Source: Acridotheres tristis
Lineage: Eukaryota > Chordata > Aves > Passeriformes > Sturnidae
Length of the DNA: 64,000 bases
Reading direction: 5' to 3'
Assembly (NCBI GenBank): GCA_037013685.1
Contig: CM072894.1
Coordinates: 7,504,841 to 7,568,840 of the forward strand
Under the pieces are notes generated by a model that worked only from the letters and a program-made list of their open reading frames with translations, did not search any database and was not told the origin of the DNA. The translations under genes were made by a program, and so were the position numbers. Of the stretch, positions 43,714 to 55,580 are shown in pieces. How positions within the stretch are numbered: the first letter of the stretch is position 1; every line of letters begins with the position of its first letter.

Positions 43714-43939
43714 TCAGAGCAGCTCAGTAGCATATGGAAACGGAACTTGTGTATGCATTTCATTTGCATTCTCCTCATCTTCTTCATGGACAGAATTGGC
43801 TGGCTCATCTTGCTCAGACTGTGCCCTTGTCTCAAACAGTTGCTCTTCCAGGAAGGAGCTCCCAATGCCATACTGCTCATCATGCGCCTTTGTTTCTGCA
43901 GGTGAGACATGAGGGGATCCCAGAACAAAAGCTGCAAAC
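43714..43939 (-). CDS. NEMP2: NEMP2 coding exon 9 (residues 387-461, stop)
   Basis: The acceptor ATCTGGCAG precedes G at 43939, which completes Arg387. It encodes [26 protein letters not shown] and an acidic [10 protein letters not shown], ending ATELL then TGA. The FA-F-GS-H layout and the YG-GS block match the C-terminal end of NEMP1. Confidence 0.92.
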
Positions 43940-46900
43940 CTGCCAGATTTTGAAAGGGAGAAGTGATCAGCTGAGAAATTAAAAGAAATACTGTAAATTC
44001 TAGGAGTATTGCTATTTAAGCAGGAGTGTTGTAAGGACATCCCCAAAGGCAGTGCAGATCAGGGGAAGTTCCAATAATGGATGGCAACAACCCCAAAGAT
44101 TGTTTTTTCCCAACTCATCTTTTCAGTATTTTCTGTAGAAGTAACTTTTGCTCTTCTGGAAACCATCTGCAAAGTCTCGTGAGTAAGCAAAAAGATCTTT
44201 GTATTCATGTCTTGTCAGTACTTGCAGGGTAGTCCAGAGTAAGCATTTGTACAATGGGGTAGTTGGTACTTTAGCCTCTAAAAACAAATTAAAGCTATGG
44301 CATATTTGAGACAAAGGCTGTTAGAATTCAAGTGTGTTGATATTGCTAATGAAAGGAAAAAATGGCAATTCTGCACTCCTACGTTGTGTGTAGTCACCTT
44401 GTTGCTGGTGCTACATGTGTACTGTGGGCAAGCTGAGCTCAAGTCTTCCCAAAGAATTCCTGCCTCTGGTAAAGCTGGAGCTGCAGACTGGGAATTCTGC
44501 AGCTGCTCCAAGTAAGAAAGCCAGAAGAAAGCATGAACTTAGCACCGTCACCGTCCCTATACTGCAATCCACCACAAATCTTACTTTCAGTGGGCAACTC
44601 CATTGAGGAGAAAAGAGCTGGAGGTTTCTGGCAAGAGTGTGGGAACAGACGGCAGTTCTGACACCTGGGTAAGTGTCGACAGCATCAGAGAAATGTATGA
44701 AAAAGGAAATGCAGCTACATTCTGGAGTTCTGGTAAACTGATCAATAATTTACATTTCAGACTTAACATTTCTGTGAGATGAATGTCGTCACCTCGCTGT
44801 TCTTGGAAGCTCTGTTAGTCTAAATGAGGAAAAGGTTTGCCTTGGGATGAACCACAGTCTGATGCTTAATGGGAACTGGGAGGGGTTCTCCAAATCTTAT
44901 TGCTGTTGGTTCTCCTTTTTATTTCTCTGTTCTCAACCAGTGAATAGCTTATAACAACTCTATTAATGAACTGACAGCTAGAAAATACGTGTGTCTCAGT
45001 TGTTTTGTACATTTGGTGGTATTTAGTTCTACAATACAACAGTAAGCTTTCACTTTTTTATCTCTCCATCATGCTAAAGAAGACAAGCAGCTTAGAAAGT
45101 AAGACTGTTCAACAGTAAATCTATAAAACCTGGAAGAGTGGCTGTCTGCATGCCACACCAAGGAAGATGAAGGTTCTGAAACTGGGTTTAACTTGTTATT
45201 GATTAAATTCCAAGAGCTGACTGGGGTTCTTTTAAAATCATGACACTTAGTTCTGTGACAAGGACTAAGTCTTTGTGGCTGGCTAATATACGAAACTCTG
45301 CTTCTGCTATCTTCAAGTTTTTGATTTGATGGGAATACACTGTTACGATTAATTTTATATTCTGCAGGGTTTTCTGGCTTTGCTTGCTTGACTCTTCCTG
45401 ACCTATATTTGTCTTAGGTTTATCTCTTAAGCTATACATGGCACAGCTCATCTACCTGTTCTGCTTGCTAGTAACAGGTATTGATTTCTTTCCTTCTGTT
45501 CTTAAGTCTTAGATAGTGATACTTCAATAACAGGATTCCCTGACTGTGTAAGTTTGCAGTTGGAGGGCTTAATATAGGTAATATAGGCGTATGTATCTTC
45601 ACCGTGCCCCAGTTTTACACCACAGAAAAGGGCACTGCTCTAAAACCTGAAGGAGGGCAATTTCACCTGTTAGAGAGCCACCAGGGTCACTGGAAGAGCT
45701 TACAGAGGCACTGTAGGAAGCCTTTAAGTTCTATGACCATGAATTAGTTGTGAAGGTCTGCAAACTCCAAAGAGTAATTTGTGGCCAGGGAGGAACAAGC
45801 AGAAGTGTAATGCCACCAGCAAGTAATACTCTTGAGAGGTGTGGTTGTTGTCCTGAGTGGGATATTTAAGATAAACACGCCTGGAACAGTGCCTGAAGTG
45901 GCATTTAGGTCTGCTGTGTGCCAGTGTCTGTGCAATGTGCTTCCTGTTTTTGAGGAGGCAGGTTTTCTTACCTGTGTGGAGCCTGAAGTTTGGATACAGC
46001 TATCCATGATGGGAAGTCAGGGCTCCTGCAGAATGAGCGCAGCTCCTCCAGAGCTCTGATAGTTTCACTTTCACCTTGTTCTCGATACTCATCTTCAGTA
46101 AGGTATTTAAATACCAATTTTTTTGATTTAAAGTGATGCTTCATTTTTCTAGAAGGAAATTAAAGTAATCAGTATTTATAAAGTCTTCTGGAATGTAATT
46201 ATCTGCCCTTTTTCTCTATACCTGCTATTAACATGCATTAATCACCTCTACCCTTTTAAGAGAACAAGCTGCATTCTTAGATTTGAGGACAAGGTAAGTA
46301 ATGTTTGCTAGCCTGTCTACCCTAGGTCTTAACCAAAGCTGTAGAATTTCACATGATATTTAATGAGCCTCAGATGAGCTTTAGATCAGATCCTTATTGT
46401 GTATGCATGGACTAAAATCTCACAGAATTAAAGAGATGGCTGCTTGCTCAGCCATTTTTAGGTGCAAAATGCAAAATGTGTCTGTGCAGAGACACGGCTG
46501 AATCAAAACCCAGTCTGCATATTTTACTTCAAAGATAAGCAGTGCTCTAAGCCTGTTGTGAGTTGTTCATGTTGTTTACTAGATTGCTTCTCTTAAATCT
46601 TACTCTAAATTACAAAACTGAGTAGTCTGAGGCCAAAATGTTTACAGTCTGATGTTTTTTGCTGCTGCATAGCGATGTATAATATAATTAGATATAAATT
46701 AGAAAGTGTGCCATGTTCTGTTTCCTTCTGTCGACTGCTTTCAATTTAAATGTTTTGATGAGTTAAGATAAGCAAGGGCTGAATGCCCATAAAACTTTCA
46801 GCTCTGTATAAAAACACCTGCTCCAACATCAGCAGCATTCAACTTTCCTCCTTATATCCCTTTAAAGCAGAGAACTGTAACCATTGTTTAGGTCAAATGG

Positions 46901-49900
46901 TGAAGGGTCTTGCTGGCTCACTGAGATCCACTGCTCTTAACAAGAAATACTGCAAGATTCAAAATTATTTTGATATATTTGCTGCTTTGAACTGTGTATC
47001 TGGCATCATGGCCTCACAGTTTGGTGCTGTGGCTTAAGGATTTTGAAACAAAAATTAGAAAGCCAATATAATTCTCCTAAGAGATTTGTAGAGCTGTATT
47101 TCTTTATAGAAGCATCACTTTGTGAAAACCAAAAAGAAAGAACCACATGAAGAACAACAGTGTTTCAGAGTAAAACTTGAAAGTAAAGTGAACCTGTGGC
47201 CACATGATTTTGATTCCAGAGTGTTCTGAACCTGCTTACAACAGGTGCTGATCTCACATGTTGCTTTTGAGACAGCTGTTGCTCCTCAGCTGCAGGCAAA
47301 AATTGTTCTACAACAAATGATAAATTCTACCTAAAATAAAAAAGCTTCAACTCAGGCTACACTTCAGCATGTAAAAAGAAATGACAAAACCAAAGCAATA
47401 TGTTTTTCAAAACTAAACAGCATGTAAAAAAAAAACACAAACCAAAGCCGAATTAATTTTCTGTTATTATTTTAGTTATGCCAGTTTTAGCCTTTGCCTC
47501 TTCCTACTTCTCTGCGGTTCAGCAGAGTCCACAGCTATGGAACAGTCTGTATCAAGACTCTGAAGCTGGATGCCATCCATCACTGAAGGTAAAAAACAGA
47601 TGTCAATTGGCAGGGCTTTTTACAATCTTCATTTGAGTGTTGCACTTGTGCTAAAACATGCTTCAAATTCAAGGATGAGCAAACACGTTGTTCCTGTATT
47701 GCTATTGAAAATACTTAGACCTACTGCAAGCAGTTCCTATTCCAAATCCACAATGTAAATGGGCCTCTAGGAGTACTGAGGAATATCTCCATGGTTCTGA
47801 GAGATTGCTTCTGTGAATCACAGGGAGGTAACAAACTTGGAAAACTAAAATCATAGAGAACACTGTTTTGTGGACATGTGATTTTAGTCTCCAAACTCTG
47901 TTCAACCTCCAAGGACTGCCACTTTTGAACAGCTGCATCCTTGGTGATGGTGCACTGTTTTATCCCTAAGATTCCATATGAGTTCCCTGCAGCTTCTCTC
48001 ATTACACGTCAAACCAAGGCAGTATTGCTGCAATCTAATCAATCAAACAGAAATGTTCTGGTTGCCATATGCTGTGGACTAGAAGGTGCTACATTTTTCC
48101 TTAAGAATACAGTCACATTTCTCCATTATCCACAGAACAAAACTCATGCTTAAAACTGCCAAGTGGAAAATAATTTCTGTTTATGGACGTTAAACCTTTC
48201 CTACTGCAGTTTTACATTTGGCAGGCAAAATTACGAACTAGTACTAGAAATTCCTAAACCATTATTGAAGTGTAGGGTTGTTTTTTTTTTTCATTATCAG
48301 CTTCCAGTATTTCCTGGCACTCCCAGAACTAGGACATTCACAAACACACACAGACCTGGCAATGTGACAGGCAGCACCCAGGGGGTAACACAGGCCTTTG
48401 GAGCAGAGGCTGACTGCTATGACTGCATATGCAACTTGAGGGATGGTGACACCAAAGTAGATCAGAACAAAGGCTGTTAATTGGAGCATCCATGTGAGCA
48501 AGTTTATGCTGAGCTCCGTGGTCAGCGGCCCATGCTGATAGCAAATGGCAAAGCTGGTAATCCCAACAGCCAGAAAATACCCTGTAGGAACAGAAAAGGA
48601 CATGGAGAAAAAGATGCAAACTACCCCTATGAACTTTACTTTGCTTCAGAAAGCTTGCAGCTGCTGTGAAGTGTAGCCTGCTGATTCTTGTGTCATCTTA
48701 CAGACAACTGCATGATGTTTTATGTGCTTTCTATTTCCAAAGTGTGCCAAGAGTTCACAAGGTTATCTCTGAACAGCTTTTAGTCAATGCTGTGAGCTGC
48801 ACATGAATTCTCCTCCCATGACCATGTCGAGGCAGGTGCCAGATCAATGGGTTTGTCAGCCCCTGCAGCCACGTCCCATTCCCAATGTGTGCATCCATTT
48901 CCCACATCCAGCAAAGTGCAAACCAGAGCAGCTGCCCTTTTGCTCTTACAGGGAAAGTATGTAACAGCAAATCAATGAACAAATAATGCAAGCAAGATCT
49001 GCTCTTAGAACTAGTCCTCTACCTCAAACTCTTTATTTAATGATACAATGTGAATGAACACTCATTTGAGTGGATTAGGAACCTCTAGAACGTTTCAACA
49101 TCTATGGCTTAGGAGAAAATAGAACTCTATAAATGAGTCACTTGATTTTCTTTTTTTATGGGCAAGTATTCATCTGACCACTAAATTAAACCAAAATCTG
49201 CATCACAATTCTTGGTAATTTTCTTACCCAACAGGTAGTTTTTGTGTTCAGACCACAACCACTGTACATTCTCTTTGAAGCAGTAAATTAAATAGAGAGA
49301 GATCATCCAGGAGCCACTCATTAAAATCCAGAATGTACTGTGCTAGAGATTTAAAAAAAAAAAAAAAGTAATAAAACTTCATTTAAAAATTCAAGTCAGA
49401 ATCAGGACCACTGTTTCCAAAGGAACTCACAGGCAAAAACAGATGTGAAATTCTTTGGACCTATAGGGTTTGAGATTTCCACTGCACAATCCCTTGCATG
49501 CTACCACAAAACAGTATCAATTCCAAGCAGAGAAACTGCATCCCTGTATTTGTATATCATGTCCCAATGTCACAGCATAACCCTACTGAAATGTGTTTCC
49601 AGTTAACATATCTCAGCAATATTATGGGAATGCACAGGCTTTATAAAAGTAAAGCAGAAATTCACATCTGCCTTACAATGAATTGTCTTTGATGAATGGG
49701 ATCTGTCTCAGTTGCCACTGTATTTTTATTTAGATTGATTCACAGATTCAAAGGTAAGCTTAGCTCCAGTTCAATAAAAATAATTTATGTTTCAGAATGA
49801 ACTCTTCTTGTACATCACCAACGCCTGTTCAGTTTAAACTCAGGAGGAAGCTAAACAGAACTTGACTCTGACCTAACTATATTTACTTGATTCAAGCAAT

Positions 49901-52900
49901 TGTGCAGTCATTTCAGTGCAATTACCTGGTCACAAAACCAGAGCAAGGCCAGAATCTGGCTCTGCACTGTCACTTCTTGTAATATTATGATTACTATTAT
50001 TTTGTTTTATAAATGTAGATTTACCCTTGGAATAAACCTTTTAAGTGTCAACAGGACAAAGACTAGCAGAGCAAGAACACCCAGTATTATTCCAGAAAGG
50101 TAAAAGAACTTGGCACTCCTGTAAAGAGAACAAGAGAGAATATGGTGAGAAGTATTATTTGTAATTGGTTACAATGCCAACGTATGTAAAAACAGCAGTG
50201 ATCTTCAGTAAGAATTACAATCAGCTGTAAGTTAAGAGCTGTAGTTATATGGTTAACAGGCCAGTATTAAATCTGTGTAAGGAAAAATTCCCAACAGATA
50301 CTTAAGGTCACTGGAGTTGTTACAGTTTAAGAGACTGAGCTTTTAAAGCTCACACTACTTCTGATTGCACTGACCTCCTAGTTCTCTAGTACACAGAGGA
50401 AAATTAAATAACCAATATGGTTCTGTACTGAGAAGTTTTATTTTAATTTAAATTACAGAAAGCCCTCCACAAACTCATAAGTTTTTTTTCCTAAGCATAT
50501 GCATTTATAAATTCCATCTTATTAATTCAGAGTTAATGCTATAAAACCTATTGCTGCTCTGCTTGTTTTAGAGGTGCCTCCTGACAATTATTTTGTGACT
50601 CACTATGCTTTGAAGTTGTGGGCACATATTTTGCTGTAACAACTGAGTGTCCTCCCTTACATGCTATGCAAAATGTGCAGCAGAAGAAAGGCTGGCACAA
50701 AGGTGGAACAGAAGAGTGACTTTATCCTAAATATTTCCCCCCAAGGAAGGCATCATTAATAATCAGCATTATTTAGCATTCAGCTATCCTCAGTGATCTA
50801 CAAAAGGGAAAAAGGACTTTTCTGATCCACACGCTTGCCCACTGAAGTTTGATTATCTTGGTGTCCCCCTGTGCAAGAAGCTTGGATACAAAAACCCCAA
50901 CACAGCTGATTGATAAACAGTTAGGCACTCCAAGGTATGTCACAATGTGTCCAAACACAAATGGTATGAGGAAGTTTTAAGTATATATTCAGTTCCTTAT
51001 TTCACTTTCCCAAAGAACTGCCTCTTTAGCTTAGCAAACAGACCAAAGATGCACAGGCTTTGGGAAAGAAGGTCAAAAGCAGGTAGTACTCACCTGCTCA
51101 GGCTGTTTGCAAAATGGAACAGAAAAATTCCAGCTACAAACAAAAACAAGAGCTTTCCATCTAGCACTAAAAAGGGGGGAAAGAAATAGAAATTGACTTT
51201 AGACTAATTCAATCTGAAATGCTGATTATATAAAATATCAACAGCAAAGTCCCATGCTTCTTACAGAAGAGATGGTACATTCAGTAGCACTGGTAATACC
51301 AAGCCATCTGTAATCTAAACTCAAAGATTTGGTACTTACTTTCTCTTTTCATCCTTACAATGTATGGTTCCATTTTGAAGGGTTGTATTTTGAAACAAAC
51401 ATCCTCTCCATATTGTTTTATGCTCAGAGAAGTTTCTGTACATGTCTCTGGCTTCCAGAGGATTTGAACAGCACATGCAGCAAACTCAAAAACAGTTTCT
51501 GAATTCCGACAGTTGTTTTTTTCTGAAATAGGCTCAAACCTGAACTTTTCTCTGCTGCTAACTCTTATCTGGAAACAAAGAACACAATACACAGAGAAGC
51601 AGATCAGAATCACTGGGGGTTTTTGTGAACTATATCACATATCAACCATGTATGTGGTAATGAAAACCAATCTTAACTGTTTAGTATTGGTTATTTATAT
51701 TCTGCAAAAATTGTTTATAGTTAATCGCCTTTCAGGGTAATTCAGAGAACTCATTGACAGCAAAGTTCAGTGGAGGGACCTCATTCCATCCAAAAGTACA
51801 GTGGGTTTGGCTTTACTGTGATACTTGCCCACACACAAATTTCTAACAAAGCCAGTAATATCTGACTGACCACAGTTTGCCTTGTGAATGTTCATATCCC
51901 TCTCCTCCTTCCCCTCCTGAACCATATCAAATTTGACTCACTTTTCTTTATAATGCAATCTTCATGTTGGGGACATAAGAGGGGTGAGGAAAATGAAAGA
52001 TAGCACAACCAGAAATTTAAATAGAAGCACATTCCTGTTGGGTATTTTGGGGTTTGTTGGGGTGATTTTCCTGAGGACTCTGATACATTGTGAGCTCTTC
52101 ATCAGGGCCTGCTACAACAAAGACCCATCTGCAAAAAAGTGATGCAATGAGTAATAAACTAGGTTTGTACTGGGAGAGGAGACAATGTGTCAGCAAGCAA
52201 TTTGTTGTGGGAAAAATCTGAACTTCCTGCTTTTAAACATTGACTCCATGTCAAGTTTGTGTGACTGATGGTAGGTTTTACCACCTGGAGCCTGCTACCA
52301 TTCATTAAAACATCTGCAACATGTTCCTGAGGAAAACAGTCCTAGAAACAAGACAAAGAGATGTTCCACTTTCTTGTATCTGAGAGAAAAGTCCTCCAAC
52401 AGAGACGAAATGGTTTCCTTCCTTTGTCTGGAGACAACTTCTCAGGAAAGAAAAGGAACCATGGAGATGGTTAGCTCATTCCTTCAGCAGTTACTGCTTC
52501 CACTCTTGAAGAGATTTTTATTTGCTTCAAACTAATCTCTAAATGTGTGTCTTGTAAGATGACTCTCTGTTCCTCAGGAGAACAAACACTGCTGCTGCTG
52601 TTTGTTCATTTGTCACAATCTAACGAGCCTTTGGTTCCTACACTTTGGTGTGCTGTGGTGAGAGAGCCACAGAACTGCCTGTAGTTCTCAAATTTAGAAG
52701 AATAAAGGCAGCTGGTGATAAGCAAAAGCATTTGTTGCAGAGTTTAAGAGTGGTCCATCAACAGAAAAGGTGTGCTAGAAAATAATACACAATCCTAAAT
52801 GAATGTTTTTGTGGCATCATCATATTCTAAGCCTGGCTGATATCCTTAGAGACCAAACCTTACTGCATCTCAACTGGAGACTCATAATACTGCATTTTTA

Positions 52901-55580
52901 TCATGTCCCAACTACACACCACTCAAACTATTGATTCTACAGAGATGCTGCCTGGATCTTGCTAACTGGCCACGTGGTTTGTTGGGGGAAGCTCACATGA
53001 AATGTAGTGACTGGTCCCCAGAACAGCCCCCTACCTGGAGAGTCGACCACAGGTACTGTAAGTGAATGGTTCTGTTTTGCACATAGCAGTAACAGTTTTC
53101 ATCTTGCTTCTGGATGACATCCATTTCCTGCAATAAGCTGCAGTTTTTACCTGGGGGGAGCAAAAAAGCGAATTTTAGGCATGTGTCAAAAACAAATGTC
53201 TAATTTTAGTCTATTTCATTGTCGTAAATGCTGACAGAAACATGTTTAATATTATTTAGATGGGAATTCAAATTGGACTCCCAATCAAATCATTTAGGCT
53301 CCAAAGTAAACTGCAACACCTTTGGAAAAAAATTAACCAGGGTGGTATTTTAAAAAATGTAATCCAGAAAAGCTTGGCTTCAACATCAGTGTTTTGATGG
53401 CACTGGAATAGGGCCTGTGGGCCAAATTCACTGCTGGCACAAGTGGGTGTAACTCCACCAGGTTCCCTATACCAGTGGTGAATGCAACTGTGGGAGTCTG
53501 AGCAGGTAAACAGACTTACATATTAACACAGTCATTTAGCACATGACACAGCTGCTGATCACAGAAGTCATACTCCTCTCCCTCAGAAATGTTTCTGATG
53601 TTAAATCACACAACTCTTCTTTTTAGAACATTTTTTCTCCTGTCCTAGTCCAGCCATGACATGTAATAAGGGAACTGCACTGACAGCTCACCATAACTCA
53701 TTGAATTAAAGATGTGAATTGTTCTAACTCTCCTGAAACGTTAGTGAGCCCCTATGATCTTCAGAATTAAGACTGCACTTCTGAGCAGAAATGGACCTAA
53801 AAGATTAATGGAGCAAAGTTTGAATAACATACATTGTGATCTATATAGATGTGTAAAATATACCCTACAGTGCATTACCAGTGTTTCAAGAACATAATTA
53901 AAGAGAAGCATGGAGGAAATAATTACACATCCGAACAGAGGGACTCATCTGGCTTACTGAATAGAAAATGTAGGTCTCAGCCAAGCTCAGTAATAACTGC
54001 TAACACACTGTCATGCACTCAGAGCAACAAAATGGGCATGTGCAGTCTCAATCCAGACAAGGAGATGCTGTTTGCAGGTAAAAACCTGCTGTGTCTCTCT
54101 AAGGAAGCTGAAATTAAGTTAAATTATATTTTAACAAATTCAGTTAAGCCAATGAAAAATACTTGTGTGGATGTTCTTACTTAGGTTTATTATAGCATTA
54201 CAGAATTACTGTCCACACATGATCCTACTAAATTGGTTTAACCTTAAAATTCGGGCATTTTTCTTGTGGAAAAATTAACCATCAGATTAATTTTCATCTA
54301 TAGCAAATCCAGTGGGAGGGAGCATAACCACTCAGACAAGCACTGGCTGTACCCTTAGACAGGCACTTGCACAAAAGTCGTCGCCCGATGCTGCAAAAGG
54401 ATTATTTGTCACTGAAGTGCTGCCGGCTGACGCAGCAAGGAGGAGAATGAGGCTGGGCACTACCCAGGCCTAAAACCAAGATAATCCAGTAACAGGAAAT
54501 GGCAGGGCCAAAACAGAGCCCAGAGTGTCCACACCTTCCCTGAAGGGCATCTTAGGATTTCCTGCCACTATGGATAAAGTACCCATCCGTGTCAAAGGCA
54601 ATGTCATCCACGTGCAAGCCTAGCAAGTATTTTCTCACTACCCATAGTTTTAAGGCATTTTTCTTGATAACAATCAGCTGCTTGAAATGTTGCATCAGCT
54701 CCACAGAGTGAAACCATGATGTTCGAAAAGGAGAGATGCTTCTGAACAGGTAACTCTGAGGTGGTGCTGGGTTGAGGTGCTAGGTTGAGCTACTGGGAGG
54801 ACACACCGGTAGAGTAATTCTCAAATTCTGTGACTGCAAGCAAAGAAATTTGAAATTACGAGCCATCAGCATCTGCTGAATCCGGAGGATGCCCAAGACT
54901 CTAGAACGTCAATGCAAGGAGGAAGCCGGTCCTCGAGTTCCTTATTCCTACTACAACTGAGCACAGCCTTTAGAGGTTTGCCTGCCCTCAAATATGTTAA
55001 TAAAAGATCTGTTCTGCACCCGATTCCCCTGGCCCGAGCTCCTGAGAGAGACAGAGGGAGTCACACCCAGAGGCAGCTCCGGGCCCCGCCGCCGGAGCGG
55101 GAGGGACGCGCCCGCTCTCTGTGCGCGCCACGGTCCCTTTGTCCGTGCGGGCTCTCCCGGGCCTCTTCCCGGCGCGGGGCCGTCCTGCGGGAACCGAACT
55201 GCGCCGGGAGAACGGGGAGGACACGGCAAAGCTCCTCAGGCCGCGGCTGCCCCGGCTCCGCGGCACCGCTGGCGGGGCGAGGCGGCCCCGGCCCGTCAGC
55301 CGGGCAGCGCCATGTTAGCGGCAGCGGGAGCCGCGGGGCCCGGGGACAGCGGGAGCGGAGCGTGTCCCCGCTCCCGAAGGGATGGGGCTGAGCAACCCCC
55401 GGCCTGTGAGCACCCGCCTTGGCCCGGGGCCGGGAGGGGACGGGCAGTACCTGCTGGCGGCGCCTCCCCGCTGCCCGCGGCCGCCCCGGGCAGCGCCAGC
55501 CGGACGAGCAGCAGGAACAGCCCCGGCCCCGGGCGGGCCCGCGGGCGCTGCCGGCGGCGGGGCGGCCGCGCCGGACCCAT
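43714..55580 (-). CDS. NEMP2: NEMP2 (TMEM194B), nuclear envelope integral membrane protein 2
   Basis: Nine coding exons on the - strand join as 55580-55451, 53150-53035, 51568-51340, 51166-51094, 50118-50025, 49342-49228, 48581-48356, 46148-45972 and 43939-43714: 1386 nt, 461 residues. All introns are GT-AG and all phases agree. Order: signal peptide (hydrophobic core about 21-35), a Cys-containing lumenal domain (about 44-160) with sequons N46 and N69, about five membrane helices (165-180, 188-208, 217-236, 254-267 plus 281-320), then a soluble C-terminal part with [10 protein letters not shown] at 343-352 and an acidic end. NEMP proteins sit in the inner nuclear membrane. The better-studied paralogue NEMP1 binds Ran through its C-terminal region and supports nuclear stiffness and fertility. 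NEMP2 rather than NEMP1 is chosen from gene neighbourhood (next to MFSD6) and the [11 protein letters not shown] block. Confidence 0.93.
43940..45971 (-). other. NEMP2: NEMP2 intron 8
   Basis: About 2 kb with no repeat or further exon recognised. The splice donor is CACAG/GTAAGA at 45972/45971. Confidence 0.85.
45972..46148 (-). CDS. NEMP2: NEMP2 coding exon 8 (residues 328-387)
   Basis: 177 bases after a good acceptor (TTTAATTTCCTTCTAG). It encodes a basic stretch [10 protein letters not shown] followed by [10 protein letters not shown] and [18 protein letters not shown], the nucleoplasmic region that corresponds to the Ran-binding part of NEMP1. The acceptor was set by frame: only this AG leaves an open frame in phase with exon 7. 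Confidence 0.92.
46149..48355 (-). other. NEMP2: NEMP2 intron 7
   Basis: 2.2 kb. The donor is GCCAG/GTCTGT, weaker than the others in this gene. The frame would continue for about 30 codons past it, but without family content. No repeat recognised. Confidence 0.8.
48356..48581 (-). CDS. NEMP2: NEMP2 coding exon 7 (residues 253-328)
   Basis: 226 bases with the most conserved family motif, [11 protein letters not shown] (277-287), preceded by [19 protein letters not shown] and followed by [18 protein letters not shown]. It encodes the last membrane helices. The acceptor is TTTCTGTTCCTACAG. Confidence 0.95.
48582..49227 (-). other. NEMP2: NEMP2 intron 6
   Basis: 646 bases between GTAAGA and TTCCTACAG, with no feature recognised inside. 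Confidence 0.9.
49228..49342 (-). CDS. NEMP2: NEMP2 coding exon 6 (residues 215-253)
   Basis: 115 bases encoding [20 protein letters not shown], a membrane helix, then a short loop with VQWLW. It corresponds to the VGGWS-SLYLIQ part of NEMP1. The acceptor follows a run of 15 T on the - strand. Donor is TTGG/GTAAGA. Confidence 0.93.
49343..50024 (-). other. NEMP2: NEMP2 intron 5
   Basis: 682 bases. The A run at 49353-49367 reads as poly(T) on the transcribed sense strand and forms most of the polypyrimidine tract before exon 6. Confidence 0.9.
50025..50118 (-). CDS. NEMP2: NEMP2 coding exon 5 (residues 183-214)
   Basis: 94 bases encoding [20 protein letters not shown] and [12 protein letters not shown], the second post-signal membrane helix, ending in a basic patch. 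It aligns with the RSQIFYYSTG segment of NEMP1. Confidence 0.93.
50119..51093 (-). other. NEMP2: NEMP2 intron 4
   Basis: 975 bases between the donor GTGAGT and the acceptor TTCTCTTTACAG. No feature recognised. Confidence 0.9.
51094..51166 (-). CDS. NEMP2: NEMP2 coding exon 4 (residues 159-183)
   Basis: 73 bases after TCCCCCCTTTTTAG. It encodes [19 protein letters not shown], the first helix after the lumenal domain, ending NSLSR. Its first two bases complete Met159. Confidence 0.92.
51167..51339 (-). other. NEMP2: NEMP2 intron 3
   Basis: A very short intron of 173 bases with donor GTAAGT and a C/T-rich acceptor. Confidence 0.92.
51340..51568 (-). CDS. NEMP2: NEMP2 coding exon 3 (residues 83-159)
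   Basis: 229 bases encoding the main part of the lumenal domain, with cysteines at about 102, 114, 125 and 140. The [20 protein letters not shown] stretch is characteristic of the family. The domain begins IRVSS, matching the IRVNSS of NEMP1 after the same intron position. Confidence 0.95.
51569..53034 (-). other. NEMP2: NEMP2 intron 2
   Basis: 1.47 kb between donor GTAGGG and acceptor TTTGTTTCCAG. No repeat or exon recognised. Confidence 0.88.
53035..53150 (-). CDS. NEMP2: NEMP2 coding exon 2 (residues 44-82)
   Basis: 116 bases after CTCCCCCCAG. It encodes the start of the mature lumenal domain, [10 protein letters not shown] and [18 protein letters not shown], with cysteines 47, 63 and 65 and two sequons. 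It is too short and methionine-poor to stand out as an open frame. It was found by following the splice phase from exon 3. Confidence 0.9.
53151..55450 (-). other. NEMP2: NEMP2 intron 1
   Basis: 2.3 kb. Most is AT-rich; the 5' 400 bases lie in the CpG island. It holds TGACGCAGC at 54428-54436, an exact match to the TGACNNNGC antioxidant-response core. The open frame at 53849-54184 on the + strand has no recognisable content. Confidence 0.8.

Noticed and set aside
47464..47595. Possible extra NEMP2 exon between exons 7 and 8 ([10 protein letters not shown] frame, - strand)
   Set aside because: No family resemblance, and exons 7 and 8 already join in phase directly.
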